Part shown: positions 42,270-54,692 of the stretch, in pieces
How the letters are laid out: the number at the start of each line of letters is the position of its first letter
How positions within the stretch are numbered: position 1 is the first letter of the stretch
Assembly: GCF_031143425.1 (NCBI RefSeq)
Contig: NC_090447.1
Span: forward strand, 29,354,238 to 29,418,237
Direction of reading: 5' to 3'
DNA length: 64,000 bases
From: Pleurodeles waltl
Taxonomy: Eukaryota; Chordata; Amphibia; Caudata; Salamandridae
Made by a program: the position numbers and the translations under genes
Notes under the pieces: generated by a model
What the model was told of the DNA's origin: nothing
Databases searched by the model: none
Seen by the model: the letters and a program-made list of their open reading frames with translations, nothing else

Positions 42270-44613
42270 TTGCAGAAGCGAGAGGCCATCATAGCCCTGT
42301 GGCGAGTCTTTTGTGAGAAGTCTAAAGTCTCTTCAAATACCCATACATCTTTTACCTCATCTGCTCTCCCCCCTCCATATGACCCTACAAACCTCTCCCA
42401 AGGGATCTGGCATTTATCCTCTAGCGCAGTTACAGGAAGCTGCGGTGGGATTTGAGAATCCCAAGGTTGATACCCCTCCACTCTCTCTGAAGGGACCCCC
42501 CCCCTAGTGTTGTCCTACAGATACCAAAGCCAAAACACCCAAGCACTCCCAAAAAACAAAGGGTTGGTGACTTTTTAAAAATGTTTTAGGACAATTGGAA
42601 GCACAGTTTAGATAGATGACATTTAGCTCAGGTCTCTCCCAACGAGGTTAGAGATGATAGGCAGGGTCCAGGGGACAATGATGACCAGTCAGTCATCTCA
42701 TCAACAACACCACACTTATTACAAGAAAGAGAACTAACAGGGAGGGTAGTCAAGGAACGGGTGCCTGGCCCACAATGAAGAGATGCAGAAGATGCAAAGT
42801 GGAATGATTATGTAGACAGGCTGTTAGTATGGCTCGATGGCCAGCACCTCAAGGAAAAGATGAAGACCCTAAAAATCTGCTACCTTGGCAGAAGAAGGGA
42901 AACCTAGTTCCACCAGACAGCATTCAAGAATCGTCACAAAGTGAAGACAGAAGAGATGTGAGGGACTCTGGAGAGAAGGAGATCACAATGATATATCAGC
43001 ACAAATTCACAGATGTTTCAGGAGGATGGTAGACCGAATAGAATGAATACATAGGCACGTAGATAACATGGGTCAAATATATTAATCAACAGAGGCTAGA
43101 CGCCCCCCCCTCCAACAATAGTACCCGACAGAGGCTCCTCATTGACCCTGACCATATGGATAGATTATTAGGGTCACCCAACCACACTAATATGGTTATA
43201 AAAACCACTAGAGAAGGAGAGCAGGGCACTTTCTCTAATATCAGAGACTGAGAGACGAAGCTCTAGCAGTTCCGGTTCCAGGGAACATATGGTTAGCCCT
43301 ATCCCAAAATGGGATCTTATGAGGTTACAGGAGGTTGACACTGAGATAGACCAATGCAACAGATGTGTGTTCAAGCGGCAATGATCTCACCCCCAATGAG
43401 AGAGTCAACGAGGAAAACAGTTGGTAGAACGTCAAACCCTATACAGACAATTTAGCAGGGTGGACTGAGGGTTTAGTCCCGCAGATGGGCCCATGGCCTA
43501 GGGAAGGGGCCTTCGATCAGTGTGACATGGCAAACGCCGAGGACTGTATCCTCCCTGGTGAGGGGTATCCAGACTGGCACTATCCCTATATGTGGAAGAG
43601 TCTGCACCTGTGACAAAAATATGGCAGACAATATAATCCCCAAAATCCCTTTACCCCCGTACACCAGATGCCCCTGAAATGTAAGGGCTCTGGGGCACCT
43701 CATTATGTTCCCTGGCAACAAATGGATGAGGAAACATTAGCACCACTTCAGGATGGAGCAGGGAAATGGATTAGGACCTTTTGAAAAACAAACTGCAGGT
43801 GTCACCCTGGCAATAGGGAACATAAGGAGTCTGCTTAGCTCCTTTATAGGAGATGCGACCAACACGGTCTTTCATAAGGCTGGAGTGAGAAATGTCAATC
43901 TTACTGAACCCTCGGTATGATGGGTCTCCATTTTACTTGGTTCAGACAGTAGTCTGGGACTAGCTGAGGAAAATGTATCCTGATAGGCCAGACACTGGGG
44001 GGCTCATGGCTCAATCAATGCACCCCAATGAGGACTCTGCCCGATTCTGTAGCAGGATGAAAGAGAAACGGATGCAAGCAGTAGGCCAAGGCCGTTGTTG
44101 GGAAGTAATGGGGTAAATGATGTGGTGTTCTATAATGCAGTAAAGAAGGGTTTACCCTCCAATGTGGAGGATAATCTTGATATAGTGGCATTGGAGGCCA
44201 AACCCTTGACGGAGGTACAGACACACAATACACTCTTGTAAAAAGAAACAAGCGAGAGGAGCAAGCAGGAGGTAATGGAGAGAGCAGCAGCCAGGTTGGG
44301 GCAGCAATAACTGGCAAAGAAGGGCCGTTGGAAAGGGCTGTGATAGCCACCGCTCAGATGACTGCAATGTCTGGGATCCGTCCCTGAGACCGACCAACAA
44401 CAGTACTTGCAACAGCAGAACAATGGAAGGGCACAAGGAAGTAGCAGAGGGGGACAATGAGGTATAGGAAGGAGCAGGATAGGCCCCCCAGAGGATGGAT
44501 CAGACATATCATTATTGTACGAGGCTGGCCTGGTTTGTAGAGGGTACCAAAGGTACTTACACCTTACACCTTATACCAGCTCCAGCTATCCCTTATTAGT
44601 GAGAAGTAGTTGG
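42270..44613 (+). pseudogene. Endogenous retrovirus gag remnant (matrix to capsid)
   Basis: Reading frames are broken many times. One frame near 42,365 reads LPPPYDP, a PPPY late-budding motif. A capsid-like stretch around 43,670-43,900 has blocks with PWQQMDEE and AIGNIRSLLSSFIGDA in shifting frames. Position between leader and nucleocapsid supports gag. Stops and shifts rule out function. The region is interrupted at 44,613 by the solo LTR and resumes at 47,361. Confidence 0.6.
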
Positions 44614-47355
44614 TGTCTAGAAGCCAGGCTCTCCAGGGGTAGTGTGGATGAGCAGCCAAGGCCTAACTAGGAGACATGCAAAGCTCATGCAATACCACTG
44701 TAGTCTCAGTGCTCACACACATGAAAAAATACTCAGTGTAACAAAAATAAAGGTACTTTATTTTAGTGACACACATGCTAAAAATGCCATAGACTATACT
44801 CCCTTAGGAGGTAAGTAATACACAAATTATATACACTTGTATGCAGAAATAGCTCTAAAAACAGTTCGAGAACAGTGCAAATAGTGAAAATCACAATAGT
44901 TAGAAATGGGCCATATACCAAGAAAGTAGAATGCAAAAGTCTGTTTCCCACATAGGAAAGTGTAGTGTAGAGGGGTGCTTGGGAGTACTAGAAAACACCA
45001 AAGGTAAGTAATAGAACCCACCCCAGAGCCCAGGAAAGCAGGAACAAATCACAGTAACTTTCCTAGAGCACACAAGAAAGATTATGCAAGAACCAGAAGA
45101 GACTGCAAGACACCAACAATGGATTCCTGGACCTCAAGACCTGTGGAAGAAGGGGACCAAGTCCAAGAAGCACTGAAGGGTCCAGCAAGAACAGGAGCCC
45201 CTGCTAACTCAGAGGAAGGTGCACAAGAAGAACCACAGGTGAAGAACACCAGTCAGTACTGCACCCAAGAAGATGGATGCGGGTTCCTGGTTGGTGCAAA
45301 TGATGTCCCACGTCGGATGGATGGTTACAGTCTTGTTTGCATCGCTGGATTCTGCCAACAAGCTTTGGCACACACAAAGCTCGCTGTTGGTGGAAAATGG
45401 AGCTGCCCGGGGCCAGGAGGGACCTGGCGGACTCTACCCAGGGGGGGGAAGCAGAGGGGGCCTTCAGCAACTCAGAGCCCTTGGAAGACCAGGCAGTGCG
45501 CACAGGAGTCCCACAGCACTGGGACCAAGAGTGCAAAAGGAGGCCCATGCAGCACTACACAAATGGATCCCACACCACCAGAGAACCACGCAGGAAGCTG
45601 TGCGTCACAGGAAGGAGTGCTGGCGGCTGGAGCTGCATGCTGTACGAAGAACTTTGTGGAAGGATGCCAACAAGCCTTGGTAACTGCAAAACACACAGTG
45701 CACAGGGGTACTGGCTGGTGTGGGGAGGCAAGATCTTACCTTCACCAAAGTTGGACAGTTGGACGTCTGGACCACTTCAGTCCACCACCTGTGATGCTGG
45801 ATCCACGCACTTTGCCAAGAGAGGGGACCCAAGCCATTGGTCATCACTGCAGAGTGGTGCCTGCTGAAGCAGGGAAGTGACTCCTTCACTTTAAGGGAGA
45901 TTCCTTCATTCCCCTGGTGAGGGCTGAAGACAGGCAGTCCTCAGAGGATGCACAACCTGGAAACAGTTACAGTTGCTGGCAGGAGCTGAAGATACAATGT
46001 TACAGAAGTCGTCTTTGCTTCTTTGTTGCAGTTTGTAGAGTTCCTGGAGGGTCCAGATGCAGTTTCTTAGGTAAGAAGGTGAAGTAAAGGATGCAGAGGA
46101 TTCCTGCTGGAGTCTTGCAATCCGAATGTGAAGAACCACCCGAGAGAGACCCTAAATAGCCTTGAAAGGGGAGATTAGTCAGCTACACAGGTAAGCACCT
46201 ATTACGAGAGGGCTCTGTCACCTACTGGCACTGGCCACTCAGATGCTCCCAGAGTTCCCTGCCAACTTGGAGTCCAAGATGGCAAAGCCAATGGGACCTC
46301 TGGAGGAGCTCTGAGCACCACCCCTGGGGTGGTGATGGACAGGGGAGGTGTCACTCCCCTTTCCTTTGTCCACTTTCAGGCCAGAGCAGGGACTGGAGGT
46401 CCCTGAACCGGTGTGGACTGGAGGTCCCTGAACTGGTGTAGACTGGATTATGCAAGGAGGCCACCATCTGTGCCCTTCAAAGAATTTCCAGAGGCTCTAG
46501 GAGGCTACCCCTCCCATGCCTGTAACACCTATTTCCAAAGGGAGAGGGTGTAACACCCCTCTCCTATAGGAAATCGTTTGTTCTGCCTTCTTGGGCTTGA
46601 GCTGCTCAAGCAACAGGAGGGCAGAAACCAGCTGTCTGAGAGGTGGCAGCAGCTGGGGCTGCCTGGAAAACCTCAGAAGGCTGGAATGGCAATACTGGGG
46701 GTCCTCTAAGGAGCCCCCAATGTGCATGGGATCATACAACCAATGCTTGCAAAAGCATAGGGGCATGATTCCAACATGTTTGATACCAAACATGGCCATA
46801 TTCGGAGTTACCATTGTGGTAGTGACCTATGTCCAGTGCATGCGTAAAATGGCATCCCTGCACTCATGAGGTCCGGGACAATGGTCCTGGAGGTCATGGT
46901 GGCACCGCTGCTAGGGCAGGGGTGCCCTCACACATAGGTACTCCGCACCCTGCCCTCAGGGCTCAAGGGTCTGCTATAGGGGTGAATTATAAATGACCTG
47001 GTGCAGTGTAAATGGCAGTTAACGGTGCATGAACCTTTTACACAAGCTGCAATGGCAGTCTTGCAGAAGCCTTTGCATGGGCTTCCTATGGGTAGCAAAA
47101 GATATGCTGCAGTCCATAGGGATCCCCTGGAACCCCAGTGCCCTGGGTACCGTAGTACCATGTACTAGGGACTTATAAGGGGGCACCAGTATGCCAATTG
47201 TGGGCGAAATACTGGGTTACTAGTATGAGGGACACAATGTAGAGGACAAAGCGTAATCACTGGGGTCCTAGTTAGCAGGATCCCACTGAACAGTCGAGCA
47301 CACTCACATCAGGCAGAAATTGAGGGTAACATGCCAAAAAGAGTACTTTCCTACA
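44614..47355 (-). mobile_element. Solo LTR with very long U3 (family B, 2.7 kb) inside gag
   Basis: On the minus strand it starts TGTAGGAAAGTACTC and ends GCTTCTAGACA. The flanks GTTGG (44,609-44,613) and ATTGG (47,356-47,360) are a near-perfect 5-bp TSD with one mismatch. AATAAA on the minus strand (44,757-44,762) lies about 145 bp from the 3' end. Its 5' half is recognisably similar to the solo LTR at 8,207-10,827. Several overlapping open frames of 100-253 codons (45,119-45,880 and shadows) occur in many frames at once and show no domain, so they are not called. Confidence 0.78.
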
Positions 47356-47360
47356 ATTGG

Positions 47361-47876
47361 TGCAGATATGCACATTTTATTAAAGAATGCAGGGCCAAGA
47401 TAAGGGTTGAAAAAGGTCAAAGGACAGGGGTTTACAACCAGCCAGGGGATGCGGTAATGCAACCACAATCAACCCCACATATAGTACATGTACCCCCGCC
47501 ACCTCATCACAATACACAGCAACCAGTAATGCCTCAGATGCAACAGATGCCACCACAGCAAAGCTACCAAGCACCCCCAATGGAGACTCCACCCCAAGGT
47601 GGACAAGGAGGTGTGATTGCAAGAGGAGGTAACCCCATCCAAACAAATTACGTGGGAGGGTATACGTAATGAAGATGCCTACAGAGTAGTCCCACGTGTC
47701 AAGAGTTGTCGGTGATGCACATGCCAGATGAGCAACCCACTGTGATGGTAGCTATCAATATAAAGTGGTATTCATTCCTCTTAGATGTGGGAGGAGCCCT
47801 ACCTTGAATCCAAGCGGGAGAGCTCCCAATTTCCATCAGATTAATGGACACACTGAGTCCCTGGAGCGGTAAAGGG
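47361..47876 (+). pseudogene. Retroviral nucleocapsid and protease start
   Basis: The frame from 47,331 continues gag: a damaged zinc knuckle (YNWCRYAHFIKECR, missing the first Cys and one spacer residue), then a Gln/Pro-rich stretch (residues 40-90). In the next frame SFLLDVGGALP at about 47,770-47,800 sits at the protease active-site position, with DVG where D-T/S-G is usual. The protease is then broken by the LINE at 47,877 and picks up near 59,460. Confidence 0.65.
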
Positions 47877-50800
47877 GGTTTATTTATTTTTAAAGTTTTA
47901 TATAGCGCAAATAAGACCCTTACGGATGACCGTGATTTAAAGTAAAAACAAAGGTGGTATAGATAGAGCCGAAAAAGTGATGCGTGTAAGAAAATATATA
48001 CAGAAACATTTATAATTAGTATCATATTAGGATCACATAGTTTTCAAAAACTGGCATGAGCTGATTCCGATAGGCGTTGAGACTGTGAGTAGAGGATCAG
48101 AGCCAGTTTGGATTATGAGAATATGGGTAAGGATGTAAGAACTCAGTGCAAGAGGAATCTGTTGGCAAGTAGGAGTTTTACTCCTTTCCTGAAATTGGGG
48201 GTGGAAGGGTTGCACCTGATCTCTGGAGCAAGGGAAATCCAGACTGTTGGGGCAACTCCGGAAAAGGATAGTTTGTAGGTTTTTTTTTTTTTGGTTTTTT
48301 TTTAATTTATGTGGTTTAAGTAGGAGACAGCTTGTGCTTCTAGAAGGTCTGTTTCTGCCAGATAAGGGCAATTTCTGAGACAGGTAGGAGATGGTGTTTT
48401 AGTGCAGCGCATTGTGGGTCAAACAGGCAATTGTGAGATGGATCCTTGCCTCAAAGGGTAGCCAATTCAGTGATTGGTGGTCAGGGGTGATATGATCTTT
48501 TTGTAGAGCCAGTGATGAGCCTTGCTGCCACGTTCAAGGTAGTCTTCAATGGTGCAAGTTTGCTTTTAGGAAGGCCCTCAAGGGTAGCACTACCGCGGTC
48601 TAGTTTAGATAATGCAAGAGCTTGAACCACTGTTTCTAGATCTGCCGGGGGAAGGAAGGGCTTTAGTTTCCTTAAAGCAAGGAGTTGATGGTTTGGTCCT
48701 CTGGTGGTGGCACTAATGTGCTTCTTCATGGAGAGGCCATTGTCCAGGATTATTCCAAGTGATTCAGCTGAATCAATGATGTGTGGGGGACAGTTCAAGG
48801 CAGTAAAAGGTGAGAGCCAGTCTTCAGTACTAGGAGTGATACTGGGCAGAGAGATCGAAGGAATTCAGTTTTAAGGGCTTTAAGTTTGAGGTGGTTTTGA
48901 GTTAGCCAATGTGTTTTAATCAAGGTGTTATTGATTATTCTGATGTCTTCAGAGAACGCGATTTTCATGTAGATTTGAGCGTCGTCTGCATATGTATGAT
49001 AAGAGATGTGTGAGTGAGGATTTCAGTCAAAGGCTCCATGTAATGGTTGAATAGCGTCGGAGAGTGCAGTCTTGGGGGACGCCAAGCATAACTGGAGTCT
49101 GATCAGAAAGAGTGTGGTTGATAAGGTTCCACTGAGATCTGTTTATAAGTGTTTCATTATTGACAGTATCAAATGCCGCTGATAAGTCTAACAGTATTAA
49201 TGAGCAAGGTTCATTCTGGTCGAAGGAACGGAAAGCATCATCAACAATGTGGACCGTGGCACTTTCGGTGCTGTCGGAGTCTAAAACCAGATTGACATTG
49301 GTCAAGGAGTTGGAAATGCTCAATGTGATTGTGAAGTTGTAGATGCACACATTTTTCTAGCAGTTTGGCCAAAGTTGGAATGTCAGAGATGGGTTGATAG
49401 TTGTTGGGGTCTGACTGGTCAGAGTTGTTTTTTTCTTTGTTAGGATCGGAGTAACCTGCCAACTTTTTAGGCAATCGGGTATGGAGCCTTGGGTAAGTGA
49501 GGCATTGATAATCCATGCCCATAGGAGAAGTACGGAATAAGTGGACTCATTGAGAAGTTTGGAGAGAAGGAGATCATTGAAGTGGTTTGAGAATTTCAGA
49601 GAACAGAAGTTTTGAAATGTAGTTTTCATCAAGGTTTTTAAAGCTGGACCAAACAGCATTGTATTTGGGTTTGTTGGAAGCGGACATCGGGATTCTTCGA
49701 AACCATGGGGTATGGGTCGAGGTGGAGGCATGAATGGTAGGAGGTTAAGGGCATTCTGGATCTACAGTAAGTGGAGATTAGCATGGTTTTCTCAGAGAAG
49801 AAGGAAGCAAGAGTTTTGGAGTTGGGTAGGAATTTGTTGTCCGAGGATAGGGCATTGTTTTCTCTTTGACTTTTGATAATCGTCCACAAAAGCTGTTTGA
49901 GCTTAAGTAGCCGAGTTGATTTTGGAAAATTGTTGCTTTGGAGTTTCTAATGTCTGTTGTAGACGCTCTGTTTTTGTAGTAGAAGTTTTAAGGTTGACAA
50001 GTCTGAGGCATAGACGTTCTTCGTTGAGGGTACTTTTGAACCAAGGGTTGGATCTTTTGGACGGGATTCTCTGAAGTTTGGATGCAATGGTATCCATGAT
50101 TTTTGTCATGGAGTTGATGTAATAATCAGTGAGGTCATGAATGTCTTGCATGTTAGTGGGGGGGGGTAGTAGGTTGCTTTCACTAACGGCTGAGAATGTT
50201 GGTGGGACGCTCAAATGGGTGTGTGACACAATGCTTGGCTTTCTTAGGTTGGCCAGTCAAACTCATTGCTGTTTCAGATATAAAGAAAGGAATGCAGTGG
50301 TGGTCAGTCTAGTCGCACTGTAAGATGGATTCAATTTGGCAATGATTGGCACCTTTTTTATAGGTAGGGTTTTTTGCAAGATTGGATAAGGTTGAGATCA
50401 AGAAAGAAGGATTTAAAACGGTTTACCAGAGGGTCGTTGGAGTTATTCCAATGTATGTTAGTCACCTAGAAAAATCTGGATGTTTTGCTCTTCATTGATG
50501 GAGGAGATGGTCTCCATGATCTGTTCGATGAATGTGTGATTATTTCTAGGAGGGTGGTAAATCATGTGGAGGGAGCACCTGGTATCACTGGTGGAGAAGC
50601 TGATCCAGAGGTATTTGCAGGAGGGCAGTGATGGCTAAAGTGTTTGTTTCATGGATAGCGAGGACCTGTGCATGCAGGCTAAGCCACTTCCACAGCGGTC
50701 TAAACGGTCTAGTCTGATGATGTCATAACTGGGTGGGACTAGAATGTCAATAATTTGGGATGAGGAGTCGTTCAGACAGGTTTCAGTGAGTTTGAGGATG

Positions 50801-51048
50801 TCAAGGTTCAGTATAAGTCAGCCGCATGTTTTAAGGCTGAATGACAATTTAGCAATGAACATTTGAGGAATGTTTGTGGTAGTAGAACAATGTGGGATGG
50901 GAACTTGTTTGATGTTCCTGTTAATTGTGTCTGGTTCTAGGGTGGGATTCCCTGTGAGTGACAATAGTCTGAATTCTCCTCACAGGTGTAACATTGCCCC
51001 AGTTGTAAGTGGCGTGGAGGGAGAGAATATCATTATTTGATAGTTGTC
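47877..51048 (-). mobile_element. L2-like LINE, 3' segment (endonuclease and RT)
   Basis: Minus-strand order: endonuclease with LDILKLTETCLNDSS at about 50,790-50,830, linker with LASFFSEKT, RT with INASLTQGSIPDCLKSWQV, LILLDLSAAFDTVN (about 49,190) and VMLGVPQDC, thumb with ESLGIILDNGLSMKKHISAT and LSKLDRGSATLEGLPKSKLA, then GCGCTATATAAAAC and AAATAAATAAA at the 3' end (47,877-47,910), as in L2 elements. Many stops and shifts. The segment ends where a younger LTR element inserted at 51,049. Confidence 0.8.
51044..51048. repeat. Target-site duplication TTGTC (left)
   Basis: TTGTC abuts the left LTR at 51,049. The same 5-mer follows the right LTR at 58,336-58,340. Confidence 0.85.
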
Positions 51049-53171
51049 TGTTAGAAATGGGGTCTTTGGTTGACAGTCAGGTTACCCCCTGTTCAAGCAA
51101 GGACCCTCACTCTAGTCAGGGTAAAAGAGAATCACCCTCAGCTAACCCCGGCTTACCCCCTTGGTAGCTTGGCAGAGCAGTAGGCTTAACTTCAGAGAGC
51201 TAGGTGTAAAGTATTTGTACCACCACACACAGTAACTTCATGAAAACACTACAAAATGACACAACACCAGTTTAGAATAATAGGAAATATTTATCTAAAC
51301 AAATCAAGACCAAAACGAAACAAATCCAACATACACAAGTCAAGTTATGAATTTTTAAAGATTAAACTCAAAAATAGCGCTTAGAAACAAAAATGCTTCG
51401 ATGAGATGTTAACACAGCGCCGTGACGGAGTCGTTCCCAACAAGCCGACACCAGCGGCGATGGACACGGAGTCGTGTAGACCCCCTAGTACAGTCACTTT
51501 GGTGAAGAGTGAAAACAAGCCGATGCGCGAAGTCGGGAATCGCGGCGTCTGTGCGAAACGTTGAATCCGTGCACTTCGAGCGGCGTCAGTCACGACGTGG
51601 TGCGGTGACTTCCACCGAGTCGCGGACTTCAGCGGGGCTTCTGCGGCGTCGGGCCTGCGAAGAGAGTCGTGTTCCAGCGAAGGTCACGGCGTCGGGTGCA
51701 GGTGGCATCACCGGATTCAGCAGCGGCGTCTGTCCGGAGTAGTCCGAAGTAGATTTCCTTGGATTTCCACCAGCTTTCCTTTCAAGGGCCCAGCGACTGG
51801 ATAGGGCACCACTTGTCAGAGCAGGAGTCTCTCCAGAGACTCCAGGTGCTGGCAGAGAGAAGTCTTTGCTGTCCCTGAGACTTCAAACAACAGGAGGCAA
51901 ACTCTAACTCAAGCCCTTGGAGATTTCTTCACAAGATGGAAGGTACACAAAGTCCAGTCTTTGCCCTCTTACTCTGGCAGAAGCAGCACTGCAGGAAAGC
52001 TCCACAAAGCACAGTCACAGGGAGGGCAACACTTCTTCCTCAGCTATCAGCTCTTCTCCAGGCAGAGGTTCCTCTTGGTTCCAGAAGTGTTTCTGAAGTC
52101 TGTAGATTTGGGTGCCCTTCTTATACCCATTTTAGTCTTTGAAGTCGCCTTTCTTCAAAGGGGGCTCACACCTACTTGTGAAATCCTGCCTTGCCCAGGC
52201 AAGGCCTCAGACACACACCAGGGGGTTGGAGCCGGCATTGTCAGAGGCAGGCACAGTCCTTTCAGATGAGAGTGACCACTCCACCCGTCCCTCCTAGCAG
52301 AGATGGCTAATCAGGAAATGCAGGTTACACCCCAGCCCCCTTTGTGTCACTGTCTAGTGTGAGGTGAAAAACAACCCAACTGTCAAACTGACCCAGACAG
52401 GGAATCCACAAACACGGCAGAGTCACAGAATGGTTTAAGCAAGAAAATGCTCACTTTCAAAAAGTGGCATTTTCAAACGCACAATCTTAAAATCAACTTT
52501 ACGAAAATATGTATTTTTAAATTGTGGGTTCAGGGACCCCAAACTCCACATGTCCATCTACTCTCTAGGGGAATCTACACTTTAATCATATTTAAAGGTA
52601 GCCCCCATATTATCCTATGAGAGAGACAGGCCTTGCAACAGTGAAAAATGAAGTTGGCAGTATTTCACTGTCAGGACATATAAATCACATTACTATATGT
52701 CCTACCTTATCCATACACTGCACCATGCCCTTGGGGCTACCTAGGGCCTATCTTAGGGGTGCCTTACATGTAAGAAAAAGGAAGGTTTAGGCCTGGCAAG
52801 TGGGTACACTTGCCAAGTCGAATTTACAGTGTAAAAATACACACACGGACACTGCAGTGGCAGGTCTGAGACATGATTACAGAGCTACTTATGTGGGTGG
52901 CACAACCAGTGCTGCAGGCCCACTAGTAGCATTTGATTTACAGGCCCTGGCACCTCTAGTGCACCTTACTAGGGACTTACTAGTAAATCAAATATGCCAA
53001 TCATGGATAAACCAATTACATACAATTTACACGGAGAGCATATGCACTTTAGCACTGGTTAGCAGTGGTAAAGTGCTCAGAGTTGAAAAGCCAACAGCAA
53101 CAGGTCAGAAAAAAATAGGAGGCAGGAGGCAAAAAGACTGGGGATGACCATGCATAAGCAAAAGTCCAACA
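51049..53171 (-). repeat. 3' LTR of the family C element
   Basis: 2,123 bp, starting TGTTAGAAATGG and ending AGTCCAACA on the + strand. It includes a CpG-rich block at about 51,415-51,755. Confidence 0.9.
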
Positions 53172-53339
53172 CGACCCCCTACCAGCCTAAAGCCAGGGGA
53201 GAACAATCAATACCTTGATGTACTTCCCTGATTGGGGCGATAGAACAAGGACCCAGGCCCACAACAGCAGGGGCATGTTCCAGTTCTACGCCTTCCTGAC
53301 TCCAGTTGGATCCCTCTGTCCATACTCTCAGGGCCCACT

Positions 53340-54620
53340 AAGCTAACCCATGGGGGAACCCTTCTCCACATCTACAGACACCATCTGTGCAGCACCTAAC
53401 TTTACTTTGCTCACAGATGTATTGCAATGGGCAGATAGTACCACCAGGGCCAACACAGTGGTGTTGCCCACTCCACCCCCGGGGTGTGACTCTCGTCCTC
53501 CCCCCCCCCCAGGGGCAACTCTGTCCACCAGGACAGCAAGCCACAGTGGCCCCAGACAATTGTCAGGGATGAGAGCCTGACCTCAGGCCTCTCCAAGCAC
53601 TGTGACTGCGGAGAGTGGGGGGCAGTAGCCCCAGGTGCCTGACACCCTTTGACCACTCTCCCTTCCACCAGGTCAGAGAAGATAACCTGACCCTGGTCCT
53701 CCCCTCTGGGGCTCTGTACCCTCCCTCCAGGAGCGGCACCCCCACCGTAAAAAATTGTCAGGGTGCTTGTAGAAGCAGTCCTGCACAATTCTTCCACCAG
53801 TGCAGGGATGTTAACCTGCAACTGATCCTCCAACCTGGGGTCTGTACCTTCAGGTTGGGCCAGGGGTGAGGCTTCCCTCCCCCTGCCCTCTCTTCTGGGG
53901 TCCTGAACCACCCAACTAGGAGTGCCCCCCCCAGAAGACAACATGGTAGGGGCACTGTTAGCAGTAGCCCCTTCCTCCAGGTCAGGGGGGGACACCCTGA
54001 ACCTGGCCTTCCAATCCAGGGTCTGTACCCTTAGATTGCTCTGGGGTCAGGGGTGAGTCTTTCTCTCCCCTTCCCCTACACTCAGGGTTCTGCACCCACC
54101 CCTCAGGGAGAGTACCCCTTGAAATCACACCAAGGGTGGTGATTGGGCAAACCGCCCACCCCTTCAGGTCAGGGTTTATCCCCTGCACCTGATCCTCCAG
54201 TCCAGGGTCTGTACCCACAGACTGGACCACTGCCTGGCAACCCAGGAATTCCTGGGGGGCATACCTACCCCCCACCAGGTGAGAGTTTACCCTCTCAACC
54301 TGGTCATCCAACCCAGAGTCACCGCCCTGCGGTTGAACCACTGCCTGGCACACCAGGACTTCCAGGGGGGCACACTTACCCCCCTCAAGGGACACACTGT
54401 CCCGAAGGGCCACACAAGAGTCTGGCTGGCGCAGGTCTCCTGACCTCTGCCCATCTGAAAGTCTGGATTCCCCCCAACCCAGAAATGGTCTCACCAAGGT
54501 CATTCATGGGGGGCTCTGCTCTGAGCTGACCCCTGACCCTCCAGGTTCTCCACTGGGGTCCGCAACCCCCTCTCAACCCTCTGTCTGGACTTCTGCACCC
54601 CCTCACTAGGAGTGGTACTG
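53340..54620 (-). repeat. Degenerate coding repeats in the family C internal region
   Basis: A block resembling CCAGGTCAGGG...CCTG...CCTGATCCTCCA..CCAGGGTCTGTACCC recurs at about 53,668, 53,798, 53,976, 54,163 and 54,271, spaced 110-190 bp. On the minus strand it reads as G-T-D-P-G-L-E-D-Q-V-Q-type peptide repeats, for example in the frame 54,503-53,982. No known domain. Confidence 0.65.
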
Positions 54621-54692
54621 ACAGACACCTGAACTGGTGGGACGCTGGCTACAGCCCCCCCCCCCAGTTCTCCTGACACTGTGGGGTCTCCC

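Noticed and set aside
45204..45548. Minus-strand frames within the solo LTR of family B
   Set aside because: They have no protein-family motif and overlap several alternative frames; the LTR is expected to be non-coding.
45119..45880. 253-codon open frame (+)
   Set aside because: It lies antisense within a solo LTR, overlaps open frames of 136 and 176 codons in the other two frames and has no domain; low stop density reflects composition.
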